7,985 nucleotides of DNA, from positions 1 through 7,985 of the forward strand of contig CAMBAQ010000085.1 in assembly GCA_945863785.1 (NCBI GenBank), given 5' to 3'. This stretch comes from Chthoniobacter flavus. GTDB taxonomy: Bacteria > Verrucomicrobiota > Verrucomicrobiia > Chthoniobacterales > Terrimicrobiaceae. Below are positions 1 to 5,984 of the stretch, piece by piece. Made by a program: the position numbers and the translations under genes. The notes beneath the pieces are model-generated. The model was not told the DNA's origin. It saw only the letters and a program-made list of their open reading frames with translations, and did not search any database. Position 1 is the stretch's first letter; each line of letters opens with the position of its first letter.

Positions 1-542
1 GCAAGTCCCGTGGCGGAGTCGAGATTACCGGTCGGTTCATCAGCAAAAATGATTTGCGGGTTGTTGACGAGGGCCCTGGCGATGGCCACGCGTTGGCACT
101 GTCCACCACTGAGTTGCGGCGGGCGGTTAGAAAGCCGATCACCGAGCCCGACATCACAGGCGACCTTGCGCGCTCGTTCCCAGCGCTGGGCTGCGGGAAC
201 GCCGCCGTAAATCAGCGGTAACTCGATATTGGAAACCACATCGAGCTTGGACAGCAGATTAAACGCCTGAAACACAAACCCGATCTTCTGGTTACGCACC
301 TCCGCGAGCTGATCCGGCGTGGCGCGACTGAGCTCGTTACCGCAGATCACCATCCGTCCCGATGAAGGTGTGTCGAGGCATCCCAGCAAGTGCATGAGCG
401 TGGACTTACCACTCCCACTGGGGCCAATGATGGCGACAAAGTCCCCCTCCTCGATGCGAAGATTGATCTGATCGAGCGCACGGATCTCCTGATCGCCAAC
501 CTGGTAGATTTTGCTGACGTTTTCGAGGTGAATGAGGTTCAC
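1..542 (-). CDS. MacB/LolD-type ABC transporter ATP-binding protein, 3' end cut by window edge
   Basis: The first 180 codons of an ABC ATPase are visible. In order they show Walker A GPSGSGKST (residues 40-48), Q-loop Gln92 in FVFQAFNLL, signature LSGGQ (144-148), and Walker B IIFADE (164-169) with catalytic Glu169, followed by PTGNLDS. The wording closely matches the MacB/LolD/FtsE-like subfamily, which couples ATP hydrolysis to a MacB-like permease and a periplasmic adaptor for export or lipoprotein release. I chose GTG at 542-540 as the start because homologues begin a few residues before the LENVSKIY strand and no ATG lies in frame upstream. This GTG overlaps the TGA of the adaptor gene (GTGA), so translation is probably coupled. 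No Shine-Dalgarno is seen. The signature has Cys149 where Gln is common (LSGGQCQRV). The permease gene is expected just beyond the left edge. The family call is firm; the substrate is unknown. Confidence 0.95.
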   Translation of the reverse strand, partial: MNLIHLENVSKIYQVGDQEIRALDQINLRIEEGDFVAIIGPSGSGKSTLMHLLGCLDTPSSGRMVICGNELSRATPDQLAEVRNQKIGFVFQAFNLLSKLDVVSNIELPLIYGGVPAAQRWERARKVACDVGLGDRLSNRPPQLSGGQCQRVAIARALVNNPQIIFADEPTGNLDSATGL

Positions 543-557
543 GTCTTTTTCTTTTTT
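528..557 (-). promoter_or_regulatory. Candidate -1 ribosomal frameshift site at the adaptor/ATPase junction
   Basis: Read on the minus strand, the adaptor ends in the zero frame CCA AAA AAG AAA AAG ACG TGA. This holds the heptamer A AAA AAG (557-551), the classical -1 slippery sequence used in dnaX. A slip there would continue as GAA AAA GAC GTG AAC, exactly the ATPase frame, giving an adaptor-ATPase fusion. Eight bases after the heptamer is a perfect small hairpin, GTGAA-CCTCA-TTCAC (542-528), at a spacing typical of stimulators. The hairpin is weak (5 bp) and no upstream Shine-Dalgarno stimulator is visible. Simple termination and reinitiation at GTGA is the more conservative reading. Confidence 0.35.
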
Positions 558-1624
558 GGAGGTGCTGACTCTGGCGGCGCCACCATCAGCACCTCTTCGC
601 CCTCGGTCAGTCCGGACTTGATCTCTACATGACTCGAGTCCATCAGCCCAACAACCACGTCTCGGCACTCGGTTTCCTTTCCCTTCAAGACATAGACGAC
701 TGTTTTTCGATCCCTCTCGAAAACAGCGGTTACAGGCAAGGAAACAACTCCTTCGGCCTTGCCAATCGGCACGATAATGCTCACCGAAACTCCAGGTCTC
801 ATCGACTCGCGATTCCCTTCGATGACTCCCCTCACCTCGAAGCCTTTGATGTTATTTTTGACCGTAGCCAGAGGAGCTATGAACTCGATACGAGCCTGAT
901 AATCCTGATCACTACTATCCGGGGAATGAACCTCCATGAGCTGACCAACAGAGAGTTTGCCAGCATCGAGCTGATTCACGTGAGCATTAATGAGGAGTCG
1001 GGAAAGATCGGCGAAACTCATCAGATTGGTTCCGGAGTTCACGCTAGCAGCGCCTACCACGACCTGACCCTCGTTCACAGGCACGTCTAGGATCGTTCCA
1101 TCTGCGGGTGAAACAACCCGCGTCTTGGCGAGGCGATCATCGACTGTCTGGCGGCGGAAGAGGGACTTTGCGAGCTCGTTCTCTGCGATCTGATAATCGG
1201 CCTCGAGGTTCGCGTATTCTTCGCGGCTGAGGAGTTTTTGAGCGAAGAGTTGCTTGGCTCTACTGAAGTTTCCGAGAATTTTTTCCACCCGCAACCTAGC
1301 ACCCGCGATCTCGGCCTCGGCGCTGGCCCGATCATTGAGAAGATCGGTGTCATCGATCGTCACTAACGGCTCGCCCTTGCGAACGTTTTGCCCCGCGATG
1401 ACGTGGATTTTTTTGATTTTGCCGCCGATCTCGGGCTTCACATCGACTTGAAATGCTGGAGCGACCTCGCCCGAAAGAGGAAGGACAGGAGCAATATCCA
1501 TGCGTGTGGCCACGACTGTGGGCGGGGTTTTATCCTTGCTTGCCGTTTCGCCCTTGGGCAGCCAGTCCATCCAATAAGCGAGGCCAGCGAGGAGCAGAAG
1601 CAATGTGATGAGATACTTGGCCAT
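539..1624 (-). CDS. Periplasmic adaptor subunit (HlyD/RND-type membrane fusion protein, MacA-like)
   Basis: A 361-residue adaptor that should link an inner-membrane ABC permease to the periplasm or an outer-membrane channel. One N-terminal membrane segment (about residues 4-19, LITLLLLLAGLAYWM) anchors it. The first lipoyl half lies near 57-95 (VDVKPEIGGKIKKIHVIAGQ, then VRKGEPLVTID). A helical hairpin of about 70 residues (96-165) follows, then the second lipoyl half (168-200, VVSPADGTILDVPVNEGQVV). The beta-barrel (about 205-290, with MRPGVSVSI) and a membrane-proximal domain (about 295-348, LPVTAVFERD) complete the fold. Length and order are typical. The C-terminus ends in Pro-Pro followed by four Lys and Thr. 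The gene starts 21 nt after the FIST stop and overlaps the ATPase start, so the three are probably cotranscribed. There is no clear ribosome binding site. Substrate cannot be inferred. Confidence 0.93.
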   Translation of the reverse strand: MAKYLITLLLLLAGLAYWMDWLPKGETASKDKTPPTVVATRMDIAPVLPLSGEVAPAFQVDVKPEIGGKIKKIHVIAGQNVRKGEPLVTIDDTDLLNDRASAEAEIAGARLRVEKILGNFSRAKQLFAQKLLSREEYANLEADYQIAENELAKSLFRRQTVDDRLAKTRVVSPADGTILDVPVNEGQVVVGAASVNSGTNLMSFADLSRLLINAHVNQLDAGKLSVGQLMEVHSPDSSDQDYQARIEFIAPLATVKNNIKGFEVRGVIEGNRESMRPGVSVSIIVPIGKAEGVVSLPVTAVFERDRKTVVYVLKGKETECRDVVVGLMDSSHVEIKSGLTEGEEVLMVAPPESAPPKKKKT

Positions 1625-1645
1625 AGTGTGAGAAGGAAGGGAACC

Positions 1646-2791
1646 TTAAGGGATTTTTTTGACCCAGATCGCCGCAGCGGCGGTATTGCCGTGAAGGGCG
1701 TTCAATCCACGTACGGGAGCGATTTCTCCGTTACAGAAAAAGCCGGCACTTGGCTTCCCGCCAACAGCATCGGCCAGGCGAGCGGCATCCTTCCCGCTAT
1801 CGCCGAAAAATTGTTTTCCGCGTCCTAGGCAGGAAAAAAGCAAGGATGCAAAGGCTCTTTTATTGACGGCCGGTGCGGCATCGTAGGCTCGGTCGAGGTC
1901 CTCGATGGCGATACTTCGATCTCGGAGTTGATACTGCAGCGTTTGTCCAACCCTCGGAATGCCCCCAATCACGACAGCGCCTGACCCCGGATCGGCACCG
2001 ATGATGTTTTTGATGAGAAAGTCACCAGACTGAAAATCATCCACATATTCGTTGCCTGCGAGACCCGCGAACAAATTGCCACGAGCGTGGGATTTCTGAT
2101 CTTCGGTGAGAGTTTGAAATGCGCTCTCAAGGGCGTTGTAGGCCGACTGGTTGCCGAGGGCGTACAGGACATTATGCTCTGCCCGCGTGACAGTGAAGGG
2201 CTCTCCAATCGGGCGGCAACCCTGGCTCAGAACGGGAATCAGGGTCGTCTGTCCAATCACCGGCAAGACCACAGCATCGACAATTTTTCCATTGTGAAAG
2301 ACACACATGTCATCCTCACCCCCGCCACTGGCGAGACCGCCCATGGTCAGGAGGCCGGGAAAGCGTTTGTTCCAATCCTTCAACCAGTCGTCGATATCAA
2401 ATACAAACGGGTTCGCTAGGATCACAGCCGCATTGGGAACGGGACCAGAAAGCAAACTGGGCGGTAATTTCGGCGCATCGCCAACCAGCGCCACGGGATC
2501 ACCCACATCGCAGTGGAGAGCCAGAATCGAGCATCCCGAACCGCCCTCAAATTCCGTGGCACCTTCGATCCACCCTGATGCCGTGCATCCGATCACATCC
2601 ACAATGTGACCATCCACGCGAAGGATCTCACAAAACTCAGGAAGGTAGGCGGCATAATTCGCGCTTACAAAAACCAGCGCGACCTTGGCCGGATGGTCCA
2701 TGGCGGAGCGCAGTTTCTTTGCGGCCTTGGTTACTTCCTCAACCTTGAAGGCCCCTGCGATTTCGCAACTTGCTGCCTGAAATTTTCCCAT
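1646..2791 (-). CDS. FIST-domain protein (FIST_N plus FIST_C)
   Basis: A 381-residue soluble protein without signal peptide. The N-terminal half fits FIST_N: a strand KVALVFVSANY (36-46), the turn VIGCTASGWIEG (66-77), and LLTMGGLASGGG (147-158). The middle has LSQGCRPIGEPFTVTRAE (188-205), as in other FIST proteins. FIST_C is marked by SCLGRG (320-325) and by GFFCNGEIAPVRG with LHGNTA (350-371). FIST domains are proposed small-ligand (possibly amino acid) sensing modules, often found in signalling proteins; here no output domain is attached. Its place as first gene before an adaptor and an ABC ATPase suggests a role tied to that transporter, but this is inference. ATG at 2791 is favoured because a promoter-like sequence ends 6 nt before it; no ribosome binding site is seen. 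The family call is strong; the function is unknown. Confidence 0.9.
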   Translation of the reverse strand: MGKFQAASCEIAGAFKVEEVTKAAKKLRSAMDHPAKVALVFVSANYAAYLPEFCEILRVDGHIVDVIGCTASGWIEGATEFEGGSGCSILALHCDVGDPVALVGDAPKLPPSLLSGPVPNAAVILANPFVFDIDDWLKDWNKRFPGLLTMGGLASGGGEDDMCVFHNGKIVDAVVLPVIGQTTLIPVLSQGCRPIGEPFTVTRAEHNVLYALGNQSAYNALESAFQTLTEDQKSHARGNLFAGLAGNEYVDDFQSGDFLIKNIIGADPGSGAVVIGGIPRVGQTLQYQLRDRSIAIEDLDRAYDAAPAVNKRAFASLLFSCLGRGKQFFGDSGKDAARLADAVGGKPSAGFFCNGEIAPVRGLNALHGNTAAAAIWVKKIP

Positions 2792-2797
2792 TGAAAA

Positions 2798-2826
2798 AAT
2801 ATCTCGAAATTAAAAGTTGGCGTCAA
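2798..2826 (-). promoter_or_regulatory. Candidate promoter of the FIST-adaptor-ABC operon, leaderless
   Basis: On the minus strand TTGACG (2826-2821, 5 of 6 to the -35 consensus) is followed after 17 bases by GATATT (2803-2798, 4 of 6 to the -10 consensus). Only six bases separate this from the ATG at 2791, so the expected start of transcription falls on the A of ATG. That fits the lack of a Shine-Dalgarno. It lies in the 65-bp gap after the ACT gene. Confidence 0.5.
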
Positions 2827-2856
2827 TCAGACGAACGTCGGTTGATGAAATGGAAA

Positions 2857-3273
2857 TCAATTCGCGGAATCCATCGAGGTGAGAACCTTGAGCGCCTTTT
2901 TGACATCGTTGACCCTGAGAATAAGGAGGCCTTTTTTCGCCGTGGGCATGGAGGCGAGGTAGGCATACTCAATGTTGATCTTGGCACCAGAAAGACATCG
3001 AGCGATTCGCGAGAGGCTGCCAGGACGGTTATCGTTCTCCACCATAAGCACCTCGCTATCGACCACCAGCGTGCCATGCGACTCAAGCAAGGCGATCGCA
3101 CGACTCGTGTCGCTCACCACCATTCGTACCACAGCATGGTCAACCGTGTCGGACACGGTGAGCCCATAGATATTGATTTTATCACCAGCTAGCGCATCAC
3201 ACATGTCCGAGAGTGTGCCGGGACGATTGGCGATAAAGATGGCCAGTTGGTCAACGATGCGTGTGGATTTCAT
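2857..3273 (-). CDS. Tandem ACT-domain protein
   Basis: A 138-residue protein made almost entirely of two ACT domains. The first spans about residues 7-65 (QLAIFIANRPGTLSDMCDAL, then KINIYGLTVSD). The second spans about 74-135 (VLMVENDNRPGSLSRIARCL, then KINIEYAYLAS). Both carry the NRPGTL/NRPGSL loop that normally shapes an amino-acid binding site at the ACT dimer interface, and both keep the KINI strand. Stand-alone tandem ACT proteins of this size are usually taken as amino-acid sensing regulators; no catalytic or DNA-binding domain is present. The gene is divergent from the RNase R gene across 91 bp. It lies 65 bp before the FIST gene on the same strand, with a separate promoter candidate between them. 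The start is ATG at 3273 with no Shine-Dalgarno. Ligand and target are unknown. Confidence 0.9.
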   Translation of the reverse strand: MKSTRIVDQLAIFIANRPGTLSDMCDALAGDKINIYGLTVSDTVDHAVVRMVVSDTSRAIALLESHGTLVVDSEVLMVENDNRPGSLSRIARCLSGAKINIEYAYLASMPTAKKGLLILRVNDVKKALKVLTSMDSAN

Positions 3274-3311
3274 AGATGATCGGAGAGTGAACCCACCCCC
3301 CGCATCCGTCG

Positions 3312-3340
3312 ATTAGAAAAAGGCGAAGCTTGCCAGCGAA
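3312..3340 (-). promoter_or_regulatory. Weak promoter candidate for the ACT gene in the divergent intergenic region
   Basis: In the 91-bp gap between the ACT gene and the RNase R gene, the minus strand has TCTAAT (3317-3312, 5 of 6 to a -10 box). It is preceded after 17 bases by TTCGCT (3340-3335, only 3 of 6 to a -35 box). The leader would be about 30 nt and includes a G-rich run. I found no convincing promoter for the plus-strand RNase R gene in the same gap. Confidence 0.25.
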
Positions 3341-3364
3341 GGGTAGCGAGACGATGGATAAGTA

Positions 3365-5638
3365 ATGGACAGCAAGAAAATGCAACGAGGCGACCAACGG
3401 GATTCCTCCAATAAAAAGAAACCCACGGAGGCAAAAAGTCATCACCCCGAACGGCGACCAGCAAAAGCCAAGTCCGCGTCTCCTTTCTCAGTCAAGCGTC
3501 CACTTGGCAACAACCGGGATGAAGGCCCCTCGAACAAATTGCGCTTAAGCATCCTTCGCCTCCTTGGTCAGCGTCCACTTGACGCGGCGGGCATCTACAC
3601 CGCACTGGATCTCCCACCCGCGTGGAAAGGCAAGCTCGGCCAACTCTTAAAGCAGATGGAACTCTCGGGCGATGTCGCCCGCATTCGCAAGGATCGCTAC
3701 ATTATCCCAAAGGAAGCCGATCTTTTCACCGGCGTGATCCAATTCCACGCCAGCGGTGCCGCCCATGTGCTCAATGAAAAAGCCGGCGAACCTGACCTCT
3801 ACATCAGCGGAGAAAACACATTCACCTCCATGCACGGCGATCGTGTCGTCGCGAGAGTCAACGGTCACGGCACCCCCGCTTCCTTCCAAGGCGGTGGACG
3901 CCAGCGCAAGGAGGGCACCGTCATCCGCGTCCTAGTGCGCTCGAACGAAACCATCGTCGGCACGTTGCAACGCTCGAAAAATTTCTTCTACGTCGTGGCG
4001 GACGATCCCCGCTTCGTCCAAAACCTTTACGTCAAAGATCCCGACCCCTCTCTCAAGGCCAAGATCGGCGATAAGGTCGTCGCTCATCTGGACTCTTGGG
4101 AATCCCGCCACGTGAACCCCGAGGGCCATCTCATCGAAGTTCTCGGAGCGACAGGGACACCCGGTGTGGACATGCTCTCGATCATTCGCAAGCACCGCCT
4201 GCCTGTGGAATTTCCTGCAGAGGTTCTGAAGGATGCCGCCGGCACGGATCCCGAGGTTGATCCCCGCGAAGCCGCGAAACGCGAGGATCTCCGCGATCGC
4301 TTTGTCTTCACGATCGATCCCGATGATGCCAAGGACTACGACGATGCGATCAATGTCGAAAGCATTCCCGACGGCTGGCGCGTGGGCATCCATATCGCCG
4401 ATGTCTCGCACTACGTGAAGCCGAAGACCGCCCTCGACCACGAGGCCCACTCGCGCGGAAATAGCGTTTACCTCGCCGACCGCGTCATTCCGATGCTGCC
4501 CGAGGCGCTGAGTAACGGCATTTGCAGCCTCAAGCAGGGTGTTGACCGCTTGGCTTTCTCCGTCTTCGCCGATATCACCCAAGGCGGAAAAATCGCCTCC
4601 GTCCGCTTCGCCAAAACGGTGATTCGCAGCGCGGCCCGTCTCACCTACAAGGAAGCCTTCGCCATTTTGAGCAAGAAGCCAGGCGGAGACATGCTCTCCG
4701 AGCGCGTCCATGCAGCGTGGGGCCTTTCCTCCATGCTCCGAAAGAAACGCTTTGCCGCCGGTTCACTCGAGCTGGATTTTCCCGAAATCAAAGTTTGGCT
4801 GGATGAAAACGGCCGTCCCGTTCGCTTGGAGAAAGTCGAGAACGACATCTCTCACCAACTCATCGAGGAACTCATGCTCCTCGCCAACGAGCTGGTGGCG
4901 CGCGAACTCAAGCACCGCAAACAAGCCACACTCTACCGCATCCACGAAAAGCCGGACAACGAGAAGCTCCTCGAGTTCCGCGATTTCGCCGCCTCTCAAG
5001 GAATCAGCGCCGGTGACCTCACCCAGCGTCGAGAACTTCAAAAACTCCTCGCCGGTCTGCGTGGCAAACCCTACGCCGCTGCCGTGCGCATCGCTCTTTT
5101 GAAAAGCCTCAAACGTGCCCGGTATTTCCCCGAGCCCCTCGGCCACTACGGACTCTCGAAGTCCGACTACACCCACTTCACCAGTCCGATTCGCCGCTAC
5201 AGCGACCTCGTAGTGCACCGCTCTTTGGAACGCCAACTCGGCCTCACCAAATCGGGTCCCGACTCGACCGCCCTCGGCGCCGTGGCGGAGCATATCTCAA
5301 ATACCGAACGAACCGCCGCTGACGCCGAACGCGAATCCGTGCGCTTGAAAAAACTCGAGTATTTCCAACTCCAAGTCACAACCGAAAAGCGCCAGAAATT
5401 CCGCGCCATCATCATGGAAGCCCGCAATTTCGGTCTCTTCGTCGAGTTGCCCGAATTCCTACTCACCGGACTCGTCCACATTTCCGCCCTAGAGGGAGAC
5501 TTCTACTCCCACGAACCTTCCAAGGGACGCCTCGTAGGTCGCAAGACCAAAAAAATATATCAAGTCGGCGACATCATCGAAGTCGCCGTCGATCGCGTCG
5601 ATATGTTCAAGCAGCAAGTCGACTTCAAACCCGCCTAA
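3365..5638 (+). CDS. rnr: Ribonuclease R, 3'-5' exoribonuclease of the RNase II family
   Basis: A 757-residue cytoplasmic processive 3'-5' exoribonuclease for structured RNA, acting in mRNA and rRNA turnover. Domains in order: a Lys/Arg-rich disordered tail (1-55); a winged helix (about 57-115, LRLSILRLLGQRPL); cold-shock domains (about 120-170 and 195-262); the RNB domain (about 305-635); and a C-terminal S1 domain (about 675-755, FRAIIMEARNFGLFVEL). The catalytic cluster is TIDPDDAKDYDDA, with metal-binding Asp318, Asp324, Asp326 and Asp327. HIADVSHYV (343-351) and YTHFTSPIRRYSDLVVHR (602-619) are the other RNB hallmarks. Unlike the E. coli enzyme, it stops right after S1 with no basic C-terminal tail; basic residues sit at the N-terminus instead. 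ATG at 3365 overlaps a three-codon ORF (ATG GAT AAG TAA, 3354-3365); only a weak GGA at 3356-3358 could act as a ribosome binding site. Confidence 0.96.
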   Translation: MDSKKMQRGDQRDSSNKKKPTEAKSHHPERRPAKAKSASPFSVKRPLGNNRDEGPSNKLRLSILRLLGQRPLDAAGIYTALDLPPAWKGKLGQLLKQMELSGDVARIRKDRYIIPKEADLFTGVIQFHASGAAHVLNEKAGEPDLYISGENTFTSMHGDRVVARVNGHGTPASFQGGGRQRKEGTVIRVLVRSNETIVGTLQRSKNFFYVVADDPRFVQNLYVKDPDPSLKAKIGDKVVAHLDSWESRHVNPEGHLIEVLGATGTPGVDMLSIIRKHRLPVEFPAEVLKDAAGTDPEVDPREAAKREDLRDRFVFTIDPDDAKDYDDAINVESIPDGWRVGIHIADVSHYVKPKTALDHEAHSRGNSVYLADRVIPMLPEALSNGICSLKQGVDRLAFSVFADITQGGKIASVRFAKTVIRSAARLTYKEAFAILSKKPGGDMLSERVHAAWGLSSMLRKKRFAAGSLELDFPEIKVWLDENGRPVRLEKVENDISHQLIEELMLLANELVARELKHRKQATLYRIHEKPDNEKLLEFRDFAASQGISAGDLTQRRELQKLLAGLRGKPYAAAVRIALLKSLKRARYFPEPLGHYGLSKSDYTHFTSPIRRYSDLVVHRSLERQLGLTKSGPDSTALGAVAEHISNTERTAADAERESVRLKKLEYFQLQVTTEKRQKFRAIIMEARNFGLFVELPEFLLTGLVHISALEGDFYSHEPSKGRLVGRKTKKIYQVGDIIEVAVDRVDMFKQQVDFKPA

Positions 5639-5657
5639 GCACCTCCCGCAGCGCAGC

Positions 5658-5819
5658 AGAAGATTCGCCCGCGAAGGCGCGAAGCCGCGAAGGTTTAGAG
5701 AAACAAATGGATTTCTAAGCCTCCGATCTTCCTGCCCGATATAGGATTGCTCGCTTGAAAGATTCCCCCTTCCCAACTTTGACCCTTCGCGTCTTCGCGC
5801 CTCTGCGGGCAACCCTTCT
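5658..5819. repeat. Imperfect inverted repeat with 8-bp CGCGAAG-type units
   Basis: The left arm (5667-5693) consists of three 8-bp units, CGCGAAGG CGCGAAGC CGCGAAGG, after GCC. The right arm (5784-5810) is its reverse complement at 24 of 27 positions. After a symmetric 4-nt mismatch, the pairing extends outward by AGAAG (5658-5662) and CTTCT (5815-5819). The arms enclose 90 bp. I saw no obvious target-site duplication. Similar CGCGAAG/CGCAAAG runs occur as dispersed intergenic repeats in several phyla. As RNA it could form a long hairpin after the RNase R gene. Confidence 0.75.
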
Positions 5820-5834
5820 AAAATTCCGCCCCCC

Positions 5835-5870
5835 TCCTGTTAATCCCGCTAATCCTGCCATCCTGTCGAA
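5835..5870. repeat. Short degenerate 9-bp tandem repeat
   Basis: Units read TCCTGTTAA (5835), TCCCGCTAA (5844), TCCTGCCAT (5853) and CCTGTCGAA (5862). The TCCTGTTAATCCTG-type pattern resembles a dispersed intergenic repeat found in many environmental bacterial genomes (recalled, not searched). No function is known to me. Confidence 0.6.
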
Positions 5871-5886
5871 AACTCTCATTTCCCCC

Positions 5887-5913
5887 TAAATCTCCAACGG
5901 TATTTGCCGATAA
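5887..5913 (+). promoter_or_regulatory. Sigma-28 (FliA) promoter upstream of the flagellin-like gene
   Basis: TAAA (5887-5890), 15 intervening bases, and GCCGATAA (5906-5913) match the sigma-28 consensus TAAA-N15-GCCGATAA exactly in both core elements and spacing. Transcription would begin near 5920, about 65 nt before ATG 5985. Because this sigma factor serves late flagellar genes, the match supports the flagellin assignment of the next gene independently. It also implies that a fliA gene exists elsewhere in the genome. Confidence 0.85.
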
Positions 5914-5984
5914 TACTCACTAGTTGGGCTCACAACGAATCCAACTCGAACGCAGAACGGACTCTGCAATCAACGACAACGGAT

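Larger units (their letters stand above)
5639..5984. other. 346-bp intergenic region between the RNase R gene and the flagellin-like gene
   Basis: No credible coding sequence is seen. It holds a large imperfect inverted repeat (5658-5819), a short 9-bp tandem repeat (5835-5870), a sigma-28 promoter match (5887-5913) and an untranslated leader of about 65 nt before ATG 5985. No classical hairpin plus T-run terminator for the RNase R gene is visible; the large inverted repeat may do this job. Confidence 0.8.

Noticed and set aside
629..1090. Plus-strand open frame of 153 codons
   Set aside because: It is antisense to the adaptor gene, whose domains are clear, and its translation shows no family features.
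3290..3301. C-rich run in the divergent intergenic region as a phase-variable tract
   Set aside because: The run is only six C and is outside any coding frame, too short to claim slippage-based switching.
3932..4711. Long open frame (259 codons) on the minus strand inside the RNase R gene
   Set aside because: It lies fully antisense to a well-supported RNase R and has no recognisable domain; the frame stays open because of the base composition of the host gene.
5904..5984. Upstream TTG extension of the flagellin-like gene (27 extra codons)
   Set aside because: It would start inside the sigma-28 promoter, and the flagellin N-terminus aligns with the Met at 5985.
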